Assembly: GCA_046296655.1 (NCBI GenBank)
Contig: JBKBLE010000016.1
Location: forward strand, 1 to 54,066
DNA length: 54,066 nt
DNA from: Cloacibacterium sp046296655
GTDB lineage: Bacteria; Bacteroidota; Bacteroidia; Flavobacteriales; Weeksellaceae
Direction of reading: 5' to 3'
A program made the position numbers and the translations under genes. Below, one piece after another: positions 16,786 through 25,947 of the stretch. A model generated the notes under the pieces. The model had not been told where the DNA came from, ran no database searches, and saw nothing but the letters and a program-made list of their open reading frames with translations. The stretch's first letter is position 1; each line of letters opens with the position of its first letter.

Positions 16786-16812
16786 AAAAAATCCCAACAA
16801 TAAGTTGGGATT
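16786..16812 (-). terminator. Terminator of the act (ACIII) operon
   Basis: AATCCCAAC-AATAA-GTTGGGATT (16790-16812) is a perfect 9-bp stem. On the minus strand it is followed by a T-rich run (T6 then ATTTTT). It lies 22 bases after the actF stop. Confidence 0.85.
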
Positions 16813-16834
16813 TATATGATGTTTCTTTCTGAAA

Positions 16835-18169
16835 TTAGAAAGGATATTCAAAAATCTTAGATTCTTTTACTAGAGGATTTCCTTCAGGAATCAATTTAAG
16901 TTTAGATAATGCAGACATTACTACTAAAACGAATAAACCTACCATGAATAAGAATGCACCAACTACTAATAAGAATGTGTATGCATTGTTCCAGAAAGGT
17001 CCTACTGTTCCTGGCATAATCATGTTGAAGAAATCTAACCAGTGACCTAGAATTACTAGAACAGCCATTGTAGTTACTACTTTGTAATTTCTCTTGATGC
17101 TAGAACTTACTAACACCAATAATGGTAATAAGAAGTTGATGATAAGCATTGGTAAGAAAGTGTACTTGTAGTAAGCAAATCTATCGAAGAAATATCTTAC
17201 TTCTTCTGGGATGTTTGCGTACCAGTAAAGCATGAATTGGTCAAAGAATAAATAAGTCCATAATAATGAAGTAGCAAATAAGAATTTAGCTAAATCATGT
17301 AAGTGGTTATCATTAAACTGTGGTAAAAGCCCTTTTTTCTTTAAATAAACTGCAACAATTATGATTACTGCAACAGCACTAGATAAAGTAGATACCATAG
17401 AATACCAAATGTAAAGAGTAGAATACCAGTGAGGGTCAATAGACATTAAGAAATCCCAAGCCCAAGCTGCAGAAGCAAATCCGAAGAATGCAATGTAACC
17501 TACACTCCAGTTGTATAATGCTTTGTAATCTTTTCTATCTTTAGTTTCATCTAATCTCTTAGAAACTTTCTTAATTTTCCAAACGAAGAAAGAAGCTCCA
17601 ATTACGTAGATAAGAACTCTCACTACATAAAAAGGAATGTTTAAGAATTTAGATTTTTCGTAAAGGATAACATCAAAGTTTGGAGAATTAGGATTTGTTA
17701 AATCCGGATCCATCCAGTGATATAAATGAGCAATGCCCCCTACATTTAAGAAGGTTAAGATTAATAAAACAATCCCACCTACTGGAATGAATGAAGCTAC
17801 CGCTTCCATTACTCTTGTTACAATTACAGACCAACCAGCGTGAGCTGCATGCTGAATTGATAAAAAGAATAAAGCACAAGCAGAAATTCCGAAGAATAAC
17901 ATAGCAGCAGTTAATAAAGCCGAGAACGGTGTATTATGAATCTGATGCGTAGCATGTTCTAAGTGTGCAGCATTATCTTGAGGTCCTACTAATTCTGAAG
18001 AGTTCATTGGGGTATGATGTTCTGGACCATGGTGTACATTATCCATCATTGTCTGAATTGCAGACTCATTTAACCCATGATTTAATAGGTAGCCAATACC
18101 GAATAGTACCAATCCAACAACTATCAGTATAATAGAATACAATTTTAATTTTGGTGAAAAACTATACAT
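16835..18169 (-). CDS. actF: Alternative Complex III membrane subunit ActF
   Basis: The 444-residue integral membrane protein has about ten helices. It includes MSIDPHWYSTLYIWY and LGHWLDFFNMIMPGTVG, conserved segments of the NrfD-like ActC/ActF family. ActF is the smaller of the two quinol-side membrane subunits of ACIII, and a proton-path role has been proposed for it. The first 90 residues carry a His-rich periplasmic loop (HHGPEHHTPMN, AHLEHATHQIH). It is the last gene of the operon; no cytochrome oxidase genes follow before the terminator. Confidence 0.93.
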   Translation of the reverse strand: MYSFSPKLKLYSIILIVVGLVLFGIGYLLNHGLNESAIQTMMDNVHHGPEHHTPMNSSELVGPQDNAAHLEHATHQIHNTPFSALLTAAMLFFGISACALFFLSIQHAAHAGWSVIVTRVMEAVASFIPVGGIVLLILTFLNVGGIAHLYHWMDPDLTNPNSPNFDVILYEKSKFLNIPFYVVRVLIYVIGASFFVWKIKKVSKRLDETKDRKDYKALYNWSVGYIAFFGFASAAWAWDFLMSIDPHWYSTLYIWYSMVSTLSSAVAVIIIVAVYLKKKGLLPQFNDNHLHDLAKFLFATSLLWTYLFFDQFMLYWYANIPEEVRYFFDRFAYYKYTFLPMLIINFLLPLLVLVSSSIKRNYKVVTTMAVLVILGHWLDFFNMIMPGTVGPFWNNAYTFLLVVGAFLFMVGLFVLVVMSALSKLKLIPEGNPLVKESKIFEYPF

Positions 18170-18184
18170 TTTTTTCTGTTTTTA

Positions 18185-18868
18185 TTATTTAGTATTGGTT
18201 TGAGTTGTAGTTGCATCAGCAGCGGCTACAGGAGCTACAGCATCAGCTTTGAAAGCGCTCATTACATACATTGCTACTCTCCATCTATCAGCAGGAGCTA
18301 ATTGACCAGCGTAAGATCCCATTAAGTTTCTTCCGTTTACAATTACATAATGAGTAGAACCTACTGTAATCTGTCTGTCTTTGTAATTAGGAACACCAGA
18401 ATATGCACCACTTTGTACAATTGGACCTTGTCCATCACCTCCCACACCGTGACAAGCTGCACAGGTCATTTCGTATAATTTTTTACCTCTTGCTAAATCT
18501 TTTTCTTTATTTTTAGGATCTAGAGGAGAAACGGTAACACTTTTTGACTCTTCATAAAATGTAGTATATTCTTCTACATTTTTAGGAGTTTTATCTTCTG
18601 GCAAAATTCCTTCCTTGTCTTGAGGAACCGTACCTTCTACAGGAGAAAGTAGAGTAGAGCCGTAGTTATTTACAAAAGCCGGGATTTCGTTTTCTTTGCT
18701 TACATAATGTCCATCTGCTTTACTAGCAGTTTTTAACATTGGGTCATAAGCTACAGGAAAATACATATCCGGAAAGTAAACTAATGGCGGATTATCTTTT
18801 GGTCCACAAGAATTCAGCGCGATAACTGAGATTCCCAAGATGGTTGTTATTTTTAAAATATTTTTCAT
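18185..18868 (-). CDS. actE: Alternative Complex III monohaem cytochrome c subunit ActE
   Basis: The protein (about 227 residues) begins with a lipoprotein signal peptide (MKNILKITTILGISVIALNSC). It has a single haem site, MTCAACHGVGGDGQGP, and a likely axial Met in GRNLMGSYAGQLAPADRW. It is a periplasmic, membrane-tethered cytochrome that takes electrons from ActA toward a terminal oxidase or soluble cytochrome. Two starts are possible: ATG at 18877, which overlaps actD, and ATG at 18868, which I prefer because it gives the standard lipoprotein N-terminus. The C-terminus is an Ala/Thr-rich tail. Confidence 0.92.
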   Translation of the reverse strand: MKNILKITTILGISVIALNSCGPKDNPPLVYFPDMYFPVAYDPMLKTASKADGHYVSKENEIPAFVNNYGSTLLSPVEGTVPQDKEGILPEDKTPKNVEEYTTFYEESKSVTVSPLDPKNKEKDLARGKKLYEMTCAACHGVGGDGQGPIVQSGAYSGVPNYKDRQITVGSTHYVIVNGRNLMGSYAGQLAPADRWRVAMYVMSAFKADAVAPVAAADATTTQTNTK

Positions 18869-18869
18869 A

Positions 18870-19391
18870 TTACGCATCTTTTACAGTTATTTCTTCTACA
18901 CCTGTTTCAATCAGCATCTGTTTAATGGTTTCTACATCTTCAGACACAAACTCCATCATAAACTTATCATCCGTAGTTCTAGGGTCTGGATTCTGAGGAG
19001 CAGCTCCAGGATACATTTTATTTCTTACTAAGAAAGTAAGAGACATCATGTGTGCAGCACAGAATACCATTAATTCAAACATTGGAACTACAAAAGCAGG
19101 CATGTTATGAGCCCACCAGAAAGCTGGTTTACCTCCTATGTTTTGTGGCCAGTCATGATTCATCATGTACCAAGTTGCTAAAGCACCAATGGTAACACCA
19201 TAAACTGCATAGATAAAAGCTGCGTCTGAAATTCTAGTTTTCTTAAGACCTAAAGCTTTATCTAGTCCGTGAACTGGGAATGGAGTATACACTTCGGTAA
19301 TTTCAATACCTTTATCTCTGAAAGCTTTAACGCCGTTCATTAAATCGTCGTCATCGCCATAAAGTCCATATATTCTTTTAGTGGTGCTCAT
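18870..19391 (-). CDS. actD: Alternative Complex III subunit ActD (DUF3341)
   Basis: From ATG 19391 the protein has 173 residues. It begins with a soluble alpha/beta region (KRIYGLYGDDDDLMNGVKAF, then ITEVYTPFPVHGLDKALGLK), followed by two membrane helices (about residues 59-79 and 96-122) and a short cytoplasmic tail. This is the DUF3341/ActD layout; ActD is thought to be a structural or proton-path subunit. The chosen ATG overlaps the end of actC by 14 bases; the longer frame would add nine residues of actC overlap. Confidence 0.93.
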   Translation of the reverse strand: MSTTKRIYGLYGDDDDLMNGVKAFRDKGIEITEVYTPFPVHGLDKALGLKKTRISDAAFIYAVYGVTIGALATWYMMNHDWPQNIGGKPAFWWAHNMPAFVVPMFELMVFCAAHMMSLTFLVRNKMYPGAAPQNPDPRTTDDKFMMEFVSEDVETIKQMLIETGVEEITVKDA

Positions 19392-20775
19392 CTCCTTCTT
19401 TTGCTTTATAAGTTTCACCTGAAATTTTCAAAATAGTCTTCAATTCAGCCTGTGCAATTACAGGGAATGTTCTAGCGTACAATAGGAATAATACTCCGAA
19501 GAAACCAATTGTTCCTAAATAAACTCCTACGTCTATAATCGTTGGCTTAAACATCGTCCAAGAACTTGGTAAGTAGTCTCTAGAAAGGTTGATAACAATG
19601 ATGTCAAATCTTTCAAACCACATACCGATGTTGATGATTAATGCTACGAAGAAAGTCCAAATAATATTTGTTCTTAATTTTTTGAACCAGAAAGAAGCAG
19701 GAACAACTAAGTTACAGATAATTAGCGCCCAGAATGCCCACCAGTAAGGACCAGTAGCAGCACCTGGAGATAAATATGTAAAGTCTTCATATCTACTTCC
19801 TGAGTACCAACCGATGAAGTATTCTACACCATAAGCTACCGTTACCATACCACCTGTTACGATGATTACGATGTTCATGATTTCGATATGATACATGGTA
19901 ATATAATCTTCTAAGTGTGCTACTTTTCTAGCAACTAATAGAAGGGTTTGTACCATTGCAAATCCTGAGAAAATCGCACCTGCTACGAAGTAAGGAGGAT
20001 AGATGGTAGAGTGCCATCCTTTGATTACTGAAGTTGAGAAGTCAAATGATACCGTGGTGTGTACTGAGAATACAAGTGGTGTTGCTAAACCAGCTAATAC
20101 AAGAGATAACTCTTCGAATCTTTGCCAGTGTTTTGCTTTACCACCCCAACCGAAGGCTAGGAATGTATAAATCTTTTTAGTCCAAGGCGTTTTTGCTCTA
20201 TCTCTAATCATCGCAAAGTCTGGGATCAATCCCATGAACCAGAATACGGTAGATACAGAGAAGTAAGTAGAGATTGCAAATACGTCCCAAAGTAGTGGAG
20301 AGTTAAAGTTAGTCCAAAGAGAACCAAATTGGTTTGGTAAAGGGAATACCCAATATCCTACCCAAACTCTACCCATGTGAATTACTGGGAAGATTGCTGC
20401 CTGTACAACTGCAAAAATCGTCATCGCTTCCGCAGAACGGTTTACAGACATTCTCCATCTTTGTCTAAATAATAACAATACTGCAGAGATTAAGGTTCCT
20501 GCGTGACCAATACCTACCCACCAAACGAAGTTAGTAATATCCCAACCCCAGTTAATGGTTTTGTTTAGTCCCCAAGCTCCGATACCGGTACCAATGGTGT
20601 AAGCAATACATCCAAAACCGTATACAAATAGAACTAGAGCTGCCCAAAAAGAAATCCACCAGAGTTTTCCGGCTCTTTCTTCGATAGGTCTTGCAATATC
20701 TTCGGTGATATCGTGATAAGTCTTGTGACCAATAATTAGCGGTTCCCTAATAGGGGCTTCGTAATGTCCTGACAT
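19378..20775 (-). CDS. actC: Alternative Complex III quinol-binding membrane subunit ActC (NrfD-like)
   Basis: The 465-residue protein has about ten membrane helices. Recognisable segments are the N-terminal EPLIIGHKTYHDITEDIARPIE, WWVGIGHAGTLISAVLLLF and VTVAYGVEYFIGWYSGSRYE, conserved in ActC and related NrfD/PsrC subunits. ActC pairs with ActB and binds menaquinol near the iron-sulfur domain. It lies 20 bases after actB. Confidence 0.95.
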   Translation of the reverse strand: MSGHYEAPIREPLIIGHKTYHDITEDIARPIEERAGKLWWISFWAALVLFVYGFGCIAYTIGTGIGAWGLNKTINWGWDITNFVWWVGIGHAGTLISAVLLLFRQRWRMSVNRSAEAMTIFAVVQAAIFPVIHMGRVWVGYWVFPLPNQFGSLWTNFNSPLLWDVFAISTYFSVSTVFWFMGLIPDFAMIRDRAKTPWTKKIYTFLAFGWGGKAKHWQRFEELSLVLAGLATPLVFSVHTTVSFDFSTSVIKGWHSTIYPPYFVAGAIFSGFAMVQTLLLVARKVAHLEDYITMYHIEIMNIVIIVTGGMVTVAYGVEYFIGWYSGSRYEDFTYLSPGAATGPYWWAFWALIICNLVVPASFWFKKLRTNIIWTFFVALIINIGMWFERFDIIVINLSRDYLPSSWTMFKPTIIDVGVYLGTIGFFGVLFLLYARTFPVIAQAELKTILKISGETYKAKEGDEHH

Positions 20776-20795
20776 TTTTTACCTATTTATATTAT

Positions 20796-23700
20796 TTAAA
20801 CGTTGTTTTCTTTTCTGTTTCTCACTTTTGTATGGTAGAATACGTTTGGTTTAGTACCCACTTCTTCTAGCAATACATATTTTCTCTTGTCATTGAATAA
20901 TGCTCTTACTTCTGATGATTTGTCATTCATATCACCGAATTTAAGTGCTCCTGTAGAACAAGCCTGAGAACAAGCTGTTTTAAGTTCTCCATCTTCAATT
21001 CTTCTGCCTTCTTTTTTAGCTTCTAGAATTGTAGCTTGAGTCATTTGGATACACATAGAACATTTTTCCATTACCCCTCTAGTTCTTACTACAACATCTG
21101 GATTTAGAACCATTCTTCCTAAATCGTTATTCATGTTGAAGTCAAACTTATCATTCAAGTTATAAGTAAACCAATTGAATCTTCTTACTTTGTAAGGACA
21201 GTTGTTTGCACAATATCTTGTACCGATACATCTGTTGTAAGCCATTTGGTTTTGACCTTGCTTACCGTGAGAAGTTGCAGCAACAGGACATACTGTTTCA
21301 CAAGGTGCGTGATTACAGTGCTGACACATTACTGGTTGGAAAATCACATCAGGACTTTCGTTTGGTTCAATTAATATATCATAAAGGTTAGGAACGTTTA
21401 ATCCCTTGTCTAAACCTTCTTTTACTTCAATTTTTTCTTTAGCAGAGTAATATCTATCGATTCTTAGCCAAGCCATATCTCTAGACATTCTTACCTCTTC
21501 TTTACCTACTACAGGAACGTTGTTTTCTGCTTGACAAGCAATGACACAAGCTCCGCAACCGATACATGAGTTAAGGTCTACAGAAAGATTAAAGTGAGGA
21601 CCATCGGTATCATCGAAAGCATCCCAAAGATCTACTTTACCAATTGGTAGAGCACCTTGTAATGTTTCCATTGTTAATGGCTTATTCCACTTGTTTACGT
21701 CCTCGTTTAAGTAAGTGTCTAATGTTACCTCTTTAGCGATTTCGTAACGACCCATTAATGTATTTTGAAGCTGTACACCTGCAAATTCGTGATCATCTGC
21801 TCCTGATTTTTCAATAGAAACATTAGATATTACAGTGTTATATCCATCGAATAAAGGATAAGCGTTTACACCTGTTTCAGCTACTTTACCTGAGTCTTTT
21901 TTACCATAACCTAAAGCAAGACCTAATGAACCTTCTGCTTGACCTGGCTGAATGAAAACAGGAACGTTTTCTAATTTCACACCATTTACAGTAAGATTTA
22001 CCACAGTACCATCTAACTGCATTCTCGCATTTAATTTATTTTCGATACCATATTCTTTAGCGTCTGCTGGAGAAATAGTAAGGTAGTTATCCCAAGCCAT
22101 TCTCGTAATTGGATCTGGCAACTCTTGTAGCCAAGGGTTATTGGCTTGAGTACCATCTCCGATTGCAGTAGTGGTATAAAGTACAAGTTCTAATTTAGAA
22201 GCTTTGAAACCTTGTAATTCAGACACCGCTTTTGCAGCATCTCCACCTGTGTAAGATAGAGTTCCTGTAATGTTCCCTGCATTAAAACCATTGTAAAGAG
22301 CTTGGTTAAATGAAGTTCCATTAAGAATTGTTGCAGCATTGGCTTTTAAATATTCATAATAGTTAGGAGTAAATCCTTTTCCGTTTATCCAAACAAGAAG
22401 TGATTCTTCAATTTGTCTAGATTTGAATATTTTTTGGATAGTAGGTTGCATTAATGAATACGCACCAGTTTGAGGAGCAATATCACCCCATGACTCTAAC
22501 CAGTGTGCTGCTGGAATGACTACTTTTGCTGCTTGAGCAATTTCGTTTTTCTTATCAGTTACAGCAACTACAGTTCCTACTTTGCTTAATGATTTTTTGA
22601 ATTCTGCACCTTTTGCGTGAGAATAGATTGGGTTTACGTTGTTAGCAACTAAAACACCAACTTGACCAGCATTTACCCAAGTTAAAAACTCGTTAAACCT
22701 AGCGTTGTCATATTCTTTTAATAGGTTAGCTTTTCCTGTGAAAGCTACAGAACCTAATTTTTGATTGATTAAGTGTGCTAAAACATAAGAAGCTTTAGAA
22801 CCGTCTGCAAAAACTACCGCTTTGTTTCCTTTAGCTTGTAATTCTTTAGCAATTTCAGAAGCTACTTTATCAGAAGTACCGCCTCCTACGATTGCGTTAT
22901 AAACTTCTACTAAAGTTTTATTTACAGCAGAAGGTTTTTGCTTAATTCTAGTATCAGCGTTAGCACCAGTAAGAGACATGTTAGATTCTACTTGAATATG
23001 TCTAAGCATGTTAGCACCTGGTTTTCTAGCAGCTGCGTATGATGTTTCTAAGCTATTTGCGTTATAATCTCCTAAGAAATCTGCTTGGAAAGAAACCACT
23101 AATTCAGTAGCTGATAAGTCGTAAACTGGTAATGCTCTATTACCGAAAACTTCTTGAGCAGCGTCTAATGCAGCAGCATACGTATAAGCATCGTAAATTA
23201 CTAATTCTGCATTAGGATATTTGGTTTTAAACTCTCCGAATAATTTCTTGAATGTAGGAGAAGGATATGAATGAGAAAGAACTACAATTTTCTTGTTTTC
23301 AGCTTGAGCTTTATTTAGTGCTTCTAGAACTACAGAATCTACTTTGTCGAAAGTTTCGTCTTTACCGTCTAGTTTTGGTTGTTTAATTTTATCATTATCA
23401 TATAATGACAATACACTTGCTTGAGCTCTAGCGTTTGTTTTACCTAGATCGTTTGCAATTTTATTCGGTTCAATTTTAATGGGTCTACCTTCTCTAGTTT
23501 TTACTAAAACACTAGCAAAGTCAAACCCGTCAAAATAGGTAGATGCATAATAATTAGGAATTCCTGGAATAATACTGTGTGGTTTTACCACGTAAGGAAT
23601 TGTTTTGATTACTGGTGCTTCACAAGCTGCAAGAGTAACTGCAGCTGTAGAGAAGCCTAATAATTTTAAGAAATCCCTTCTAGAAGTCCCAGAATTGTTC

Positions 23701-23831
23701 ATTTTTTCTGCATCACCCAAGAACTCATCTACAGGAATTTCGTTTTGAAATTCTTTTTGAGCCAATTTTGCGTTAAGCGATTGGTCTTTAAGTTCGTGAA
23801 TACTTCTGAATTGTATTTTATTTGAAGCCAT
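20796..23831 (-). CDS. actB: Alternative Complex III iron-sulfur/molybdopterin-like subunit ActB
   Basis: The 1011-residue protein has a Tat-type lipoprotein signal (SRRDFLKLLGFSTAAVTLAAC, twin Arg 51-52, Cys 70). A molybdopterin-oxidoreductase-like domain (about 75-720) follows; in known ACIII it holds no molybdenum. A ferredoxin-like domain then has four ligand sets: CIGCGACVIAC (near 753), CQHCNHAPCETVC (near 834), CIGTRYCANNC (near 868) and CSMC plus CSQAC (near 928 and 957). The third set has Thr where a fourth Cys would be, which fits a [3Fe-4S] site beside three [4Fe-4S] sites. It passes electrons from quinol toward the haems of ActA. Confidence 0.96.
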   Translation of the reverse strand: MASNKIQFRSIHELKDQSLNAKLAQKEFQNEIPVDEFLGDAEKMNNSGTSRRDFLKLLGFSTAAVTLAACEAPVIKTIPYVVKPHSIIPGIPNYYASTYFDGFDFASVLVKTREGRPIKIEPNKIANDLGKTNARAQASVLSLYDNDKIKQPKLDGKDETFDKVDSVVLEALNKAQAENKKIVVLSHSYPSPTFKKLFGEFKTKYPNAELVIYDAYTYAAALDAAQEVFGNRALPVYDLSATELVVSFQADFLGDYNANSLETSYAAARKPGANMLRHIQVESNMSLTGANADTRIKQKPSAVNKTLVEVYNAIVGGGTSDKVASEIAKELQAKGNKAVVFADGSKASYVLAHLINQKLGSVAFTGKANLLKEYDNARFNEFLTWVNAGQVGVLVANNVNPIYSHAKGAEFKKSLSKVGTVVAVTDKKNEIAQAAKVVIPAAHWLESWGDIAPQTGAYSLMQPTIQKIFKSRQIEESLLVWINGKGFTPNYYEYLKANAATILNGTSFNQALYNGFNAGNITGTLSYTGGDAAKAVSELQGFKASKLELVLYTTTAIGDGTQANNPWLQELPDPITRMAWDNYLTISPADAKEYGIENKLNARMQLDGTVVNLTVNGVKLENVPVFIQPGQAEGSLGLALGYGKKDSGKVAETGVNAYPLFDGYNTVISNVSIEKSGADDHEFAGVQLQNTLMGRYEIAKEVTLDTYLNEDVNKWNKPLTMETLQGALPIGKVDLWDAFDDTDGPHFNLSVDLNSCIGCGACVIACQAENNVPVVGKEEVRMSRDMAWLRIDRYYSAKEKIEVKEGLDKGLNVPNLYDILIEPNESPDVIFQPVMCQHCNHAPCETVCPVAATSHGKQGQNQMAYNRCIGTRYCANNCPYKVRRFNWFTYNLNDKFDFNMNNDLGRMVLNPDVVVRTRGVMEKCSMCIQMTQATILEAKKEGRRIEDGELKTACSQACSTGALKFGDMNDKSSEVRALFNDKRKYVLLEEVGTKPNVFYHTKVRNRKENNV

Positions 23832-23853
23832 TTATACTTCTAATTTTCTGTTA

Positions 23854-25197
23854 TTAATAATGACATTTACCACACTCTAAACCACCAATAGCGTCTACGG
23901 TCATTTTAGTTTCTCCACCGTATTGTTTTTTCAACTTATCGTGAAGTTTTTGGTAGTATTCTTTGTTATAACCGTTTGTCATGTCTACTTCTGTAGTTCT
24001 GTGACAATCAATACACCATCCCATTGTAAAGTCATTTGCCATTTGTACTTTGTCCATTTCTTGAACTTGACCGTGACAAGCTTTACATACTACGTCTACT
24101 TTTTTAGCTTTGATGATGGTTTGTTCACCAGCTACCACGTGTTGTGCGTGATTGAAGTATACGAAATCTGGCATATTGTGAATTCTCACCCACTCGATTG
24201 GTTTGGTTTTTCCAGTGTAAGACTGTGAACCTTCATCCCAACCAGCAGCTTCGTAGATTTTCTTAATCTCTGCAGTATAGAATTCTCTAGATTTTCCTTC
24301 TTCTATGTATTTTCCTTTGTATTCTGAAATACCTTTGTGGCAATTCATACAAACGTTTACAGAAGGAATCTCTGATACTTTACCATACTTAGCACTTGAG
24401 TGACATAATTGACAATCGATTTTATTCTCACCAGCGTGAATTTTGTGAGAGAAGTAAATAGGTTGCTCTGGTTGATAACCTTTGTATACACCTACCCACA
24501 TTAACCAATTCCAAATTCCGTAAAGTGCAAATAGGGCTAATAATCCCATTAATGCTTTACCTAGCGTATTGTACTTTTCGTAGAATTCGCCAATTGAGTT
24601 GATTCTTGTAGCGTCTAAAGCAGAAATTTCTCCAGATTTTCTGTGTAAATTTACGAGTTGGGTTAATCTGAAAAGTAACCAAAGAAGTAATCCACCGATT
24701 GCAGCTAAAGAAATTAACAGAGCAGATGAATTATTTTTTTCATCTTGAGCAGCTTTGATGGCTTCTGGTGAATTCACATCAGTTTCTGCTGCAGCAGGCT
24801 CTGCTTTTGGCGGATTAGTGGTGTATTCTAGAAGGTCTGCAATATCCTGATCTGTAAGATTTGGAAACGCAGTCATCTCTACTTTGTTGAATTTTTCGAA
24901 GACTTCATTCGCATACTTATCGCCAGAAGCTCTAAGTGCTTTGTTATCTCTAATCCATTTTTGGAACCAATCTACACCTAAATTTTGTTCCGTTTTTAAT
25001 CTGTCTACTACGCCTCCTAAAGCTGGGCCTACCATTTGTTTATCTAGCGCATGACACGCAGAACAATTGGTCTTAAAAAGGGTTTCTCCCTTCTTAGCGT
25101 CACCTTTAAGATCTTGAGCGTAAATAGAAGCACTGGTTGTTAAGAGCAAACTACATGCTAACAACACTCTCTTGTAATGCTTTCTCCAACTAATCAT
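23854..25197 (-). CDS. actA: Alternative Complex III multihaem cytochrome ActA with an extra N-terminal cytochrome c domain
   Basis: The 447-residue protein has a signal peptide (cleavage near residue 27) and an N-terminal monohaem cytochrome c domain (NCSACHALDKQMVGPALGG, Cys45-His49). Two hydrophobic helices follow near 160-180 and 212-235, then a pentahaem domain with CQLCH, CMNCH, CKACH, CIDCH and CGKCH. ActA relays electrons from ActB to ActE in the periplasm. The total of six CxxCH sites is one above the pentahaem core. It is the first gene of the operon, 22 bases before actB, and diverges from the SPOR gene. Confidence 0.95.
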   Translation of the reverse strand: MISWRKHYKRVLLACSLLLTTSASIYAQDLKGDAKKGETLFKTNCSACHALDKQMVGPALGGVVDRLKTEQNLGVDWFQKWIRDNKALRASGDKYANEVFEKFNKVEMTAFPNLTDQDIADLLEYTTNPPKAEPAAAETDVNSPEAIKAAQDEKNNSSALLISLAAIGGLLLWLLFRLTQLVNLHRKSGEISALDATRINSIGEFYEKYNTLGKALMGLLALFALYGIWNWLMWVGVYKGYQPEQPIYFSHKIHAGENKIDCQLCHSSAKYGKVSEIPSVNVCMNCHKGISEYKGKYIEEGKSREFYTAEIKKIYEAAGWDEGSQSYTGKTKPIEWVRIHNMPDFVYFNHAQHVVAGEQTIIKAKKVDVVCKACHGQVQEMDKVQMANDFTMGWCIDCHRTTEVDMTNGYNKEYYQKLHDKLKKQYGGETKMTVDAIGGLECGKCHY

Positions 25198-25242
25198 TTA
25201 AATAATCTTGGGTTAATACTATTGAGTTTACATTCAATTACG

Positions 25243-25250
25243 CAAAAATA
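25243..25250 (-). promoter_or_regulatory. -7 box of the actABCDEF operon
   Basis: The minus strand reads TATTTTTG, 46 bases before the actA ATG. The upstream element is imperfect (CTG rather than TTG at about 21 bases), which may point to activator dependence. Confidence 0.45.
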
Positions 25251-25354
25251 ATACTTTAACACAATATTAACAGAAGGTTTGTATGTATTTTATCAAATTT
25301 TTTTAATTTATAATTGTTCTAAATAAGAAAGATTGGTATAATTTTTATTTGTAT

Positions 25355-25362
25355 TAACTTTG
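25355..25362 (+). promoter_or_regulatory. Promoter of the SPOR gene
   Basis: TAACTTTG has TTG at 25333-25335, 19 bases upstream, a full consensus match. The TTG at 25360 that opens the longest frame is inside this box, so ATG 25378 is preferred. Confidence 0.65.
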
Positions 25363-25377
25363 TCAAAAATAATTTTA

Positions 25378-25893
25378 ATGAAAAACGTAATAAAAATACT
25401 ATCATTATTAACTTTTTTAAGTTTTAATCTCTCTAATGCTCAGGTAATTGAGAAAAAAGAAACATATAATGGAACGGAGTTGAAAGTTTCTATGGATAGC
25501 AAAGTAAATGAGCTTTTAACGGATTTAGAAGGGAAATGTGATAAGATTAAAGAGGAAGAAGCGAACAAAAATGAAACTCCGAAAGTAGAAATTCCTACTA
25601 AACCGAAGACAAATGCTGAAATCTGTAGAGATAATCCTAGAATTTTAGGTTACAAAATTCAGGTGGCGGTTGTAAAAAGTAATGAAGAAGCCAACAAGGT
25701 TAAATCTTATTTCCGTACGAAATTCCCAAATATAAAAGCAGAAACTGATGCTTCATTAAGACCGAATTATAAGGTTTTGGTAGGAAGCTATTTCAGTAAG
25801 CAATCTGCAAGTGGCGATTTAGCAAGGATTAGAAGTTACTTCCCTGCTGCAATTGCCGTACAATACAGAGTTTTCTGTGTAGAAGCAAAATAA
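25378..25893 (+). CDS. Exported SPOR-domain protein
   Basis: From ATG 25378 the 171-residue protein has a signal peptide (MKNVIKILSLLTFLSFNLSNAQ), a charged linker (LEGKCDKIKEEEANKNETPK) and a C-terminal SPOR domain. That domain runs from GYKIQVAVVKSNEEANKVKS through YKVLVGSYFSKQSASGDLAR to FPAAIAVQYR. SPOR domains bind denuded peptidoglycan glycan strands, so a periplasmic, division-site or wall-associated role is likely. It is monocistronic, with its own promoter and a strong terminator after it. Confidence 0.88.
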   Translation: MKNVIKILSLLTFLSFNLSNAQVIEKKETYNGTELKVSMDSKVNELLTDLEGKCDKIKEEEANKNETPKVEIPTKPKTNAEICRDNPRILGYKIQVAVVKSNEEANKVKSYFRTKFPNIKAETDASLRPNYKVLVGSYFSKQSASGDLARIRSYFPAAIAVQYRVFCVEAK

Positions 25894-25918
25894 TTTTCAC
25901 ATATTAGTATAACAAAAT

Positions 25919-25945
25919 ATCCACCAAATTTTGGTGGATTTTTTT
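25919..25945. terminator. Rho-independent terminator after the SPOR gene
   Basis: ATCCACCAAA-TT-TTGGTGGAT is a near-perfect stem followed by seven T residues on the plus strand. The A-rich left side could let it serve the convergent response-regulator gene as well. Confidence 0.85.
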
Positions 25946-25947
25946 AT

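Noticed and set aside
16786..16812. Operator for the lipoprotein gene downstream of actF
   Set aside because: The perfect stem followed by a T-run on the minus strand fits a terminator; overlap with the next -7 box is probably just compact spacing.
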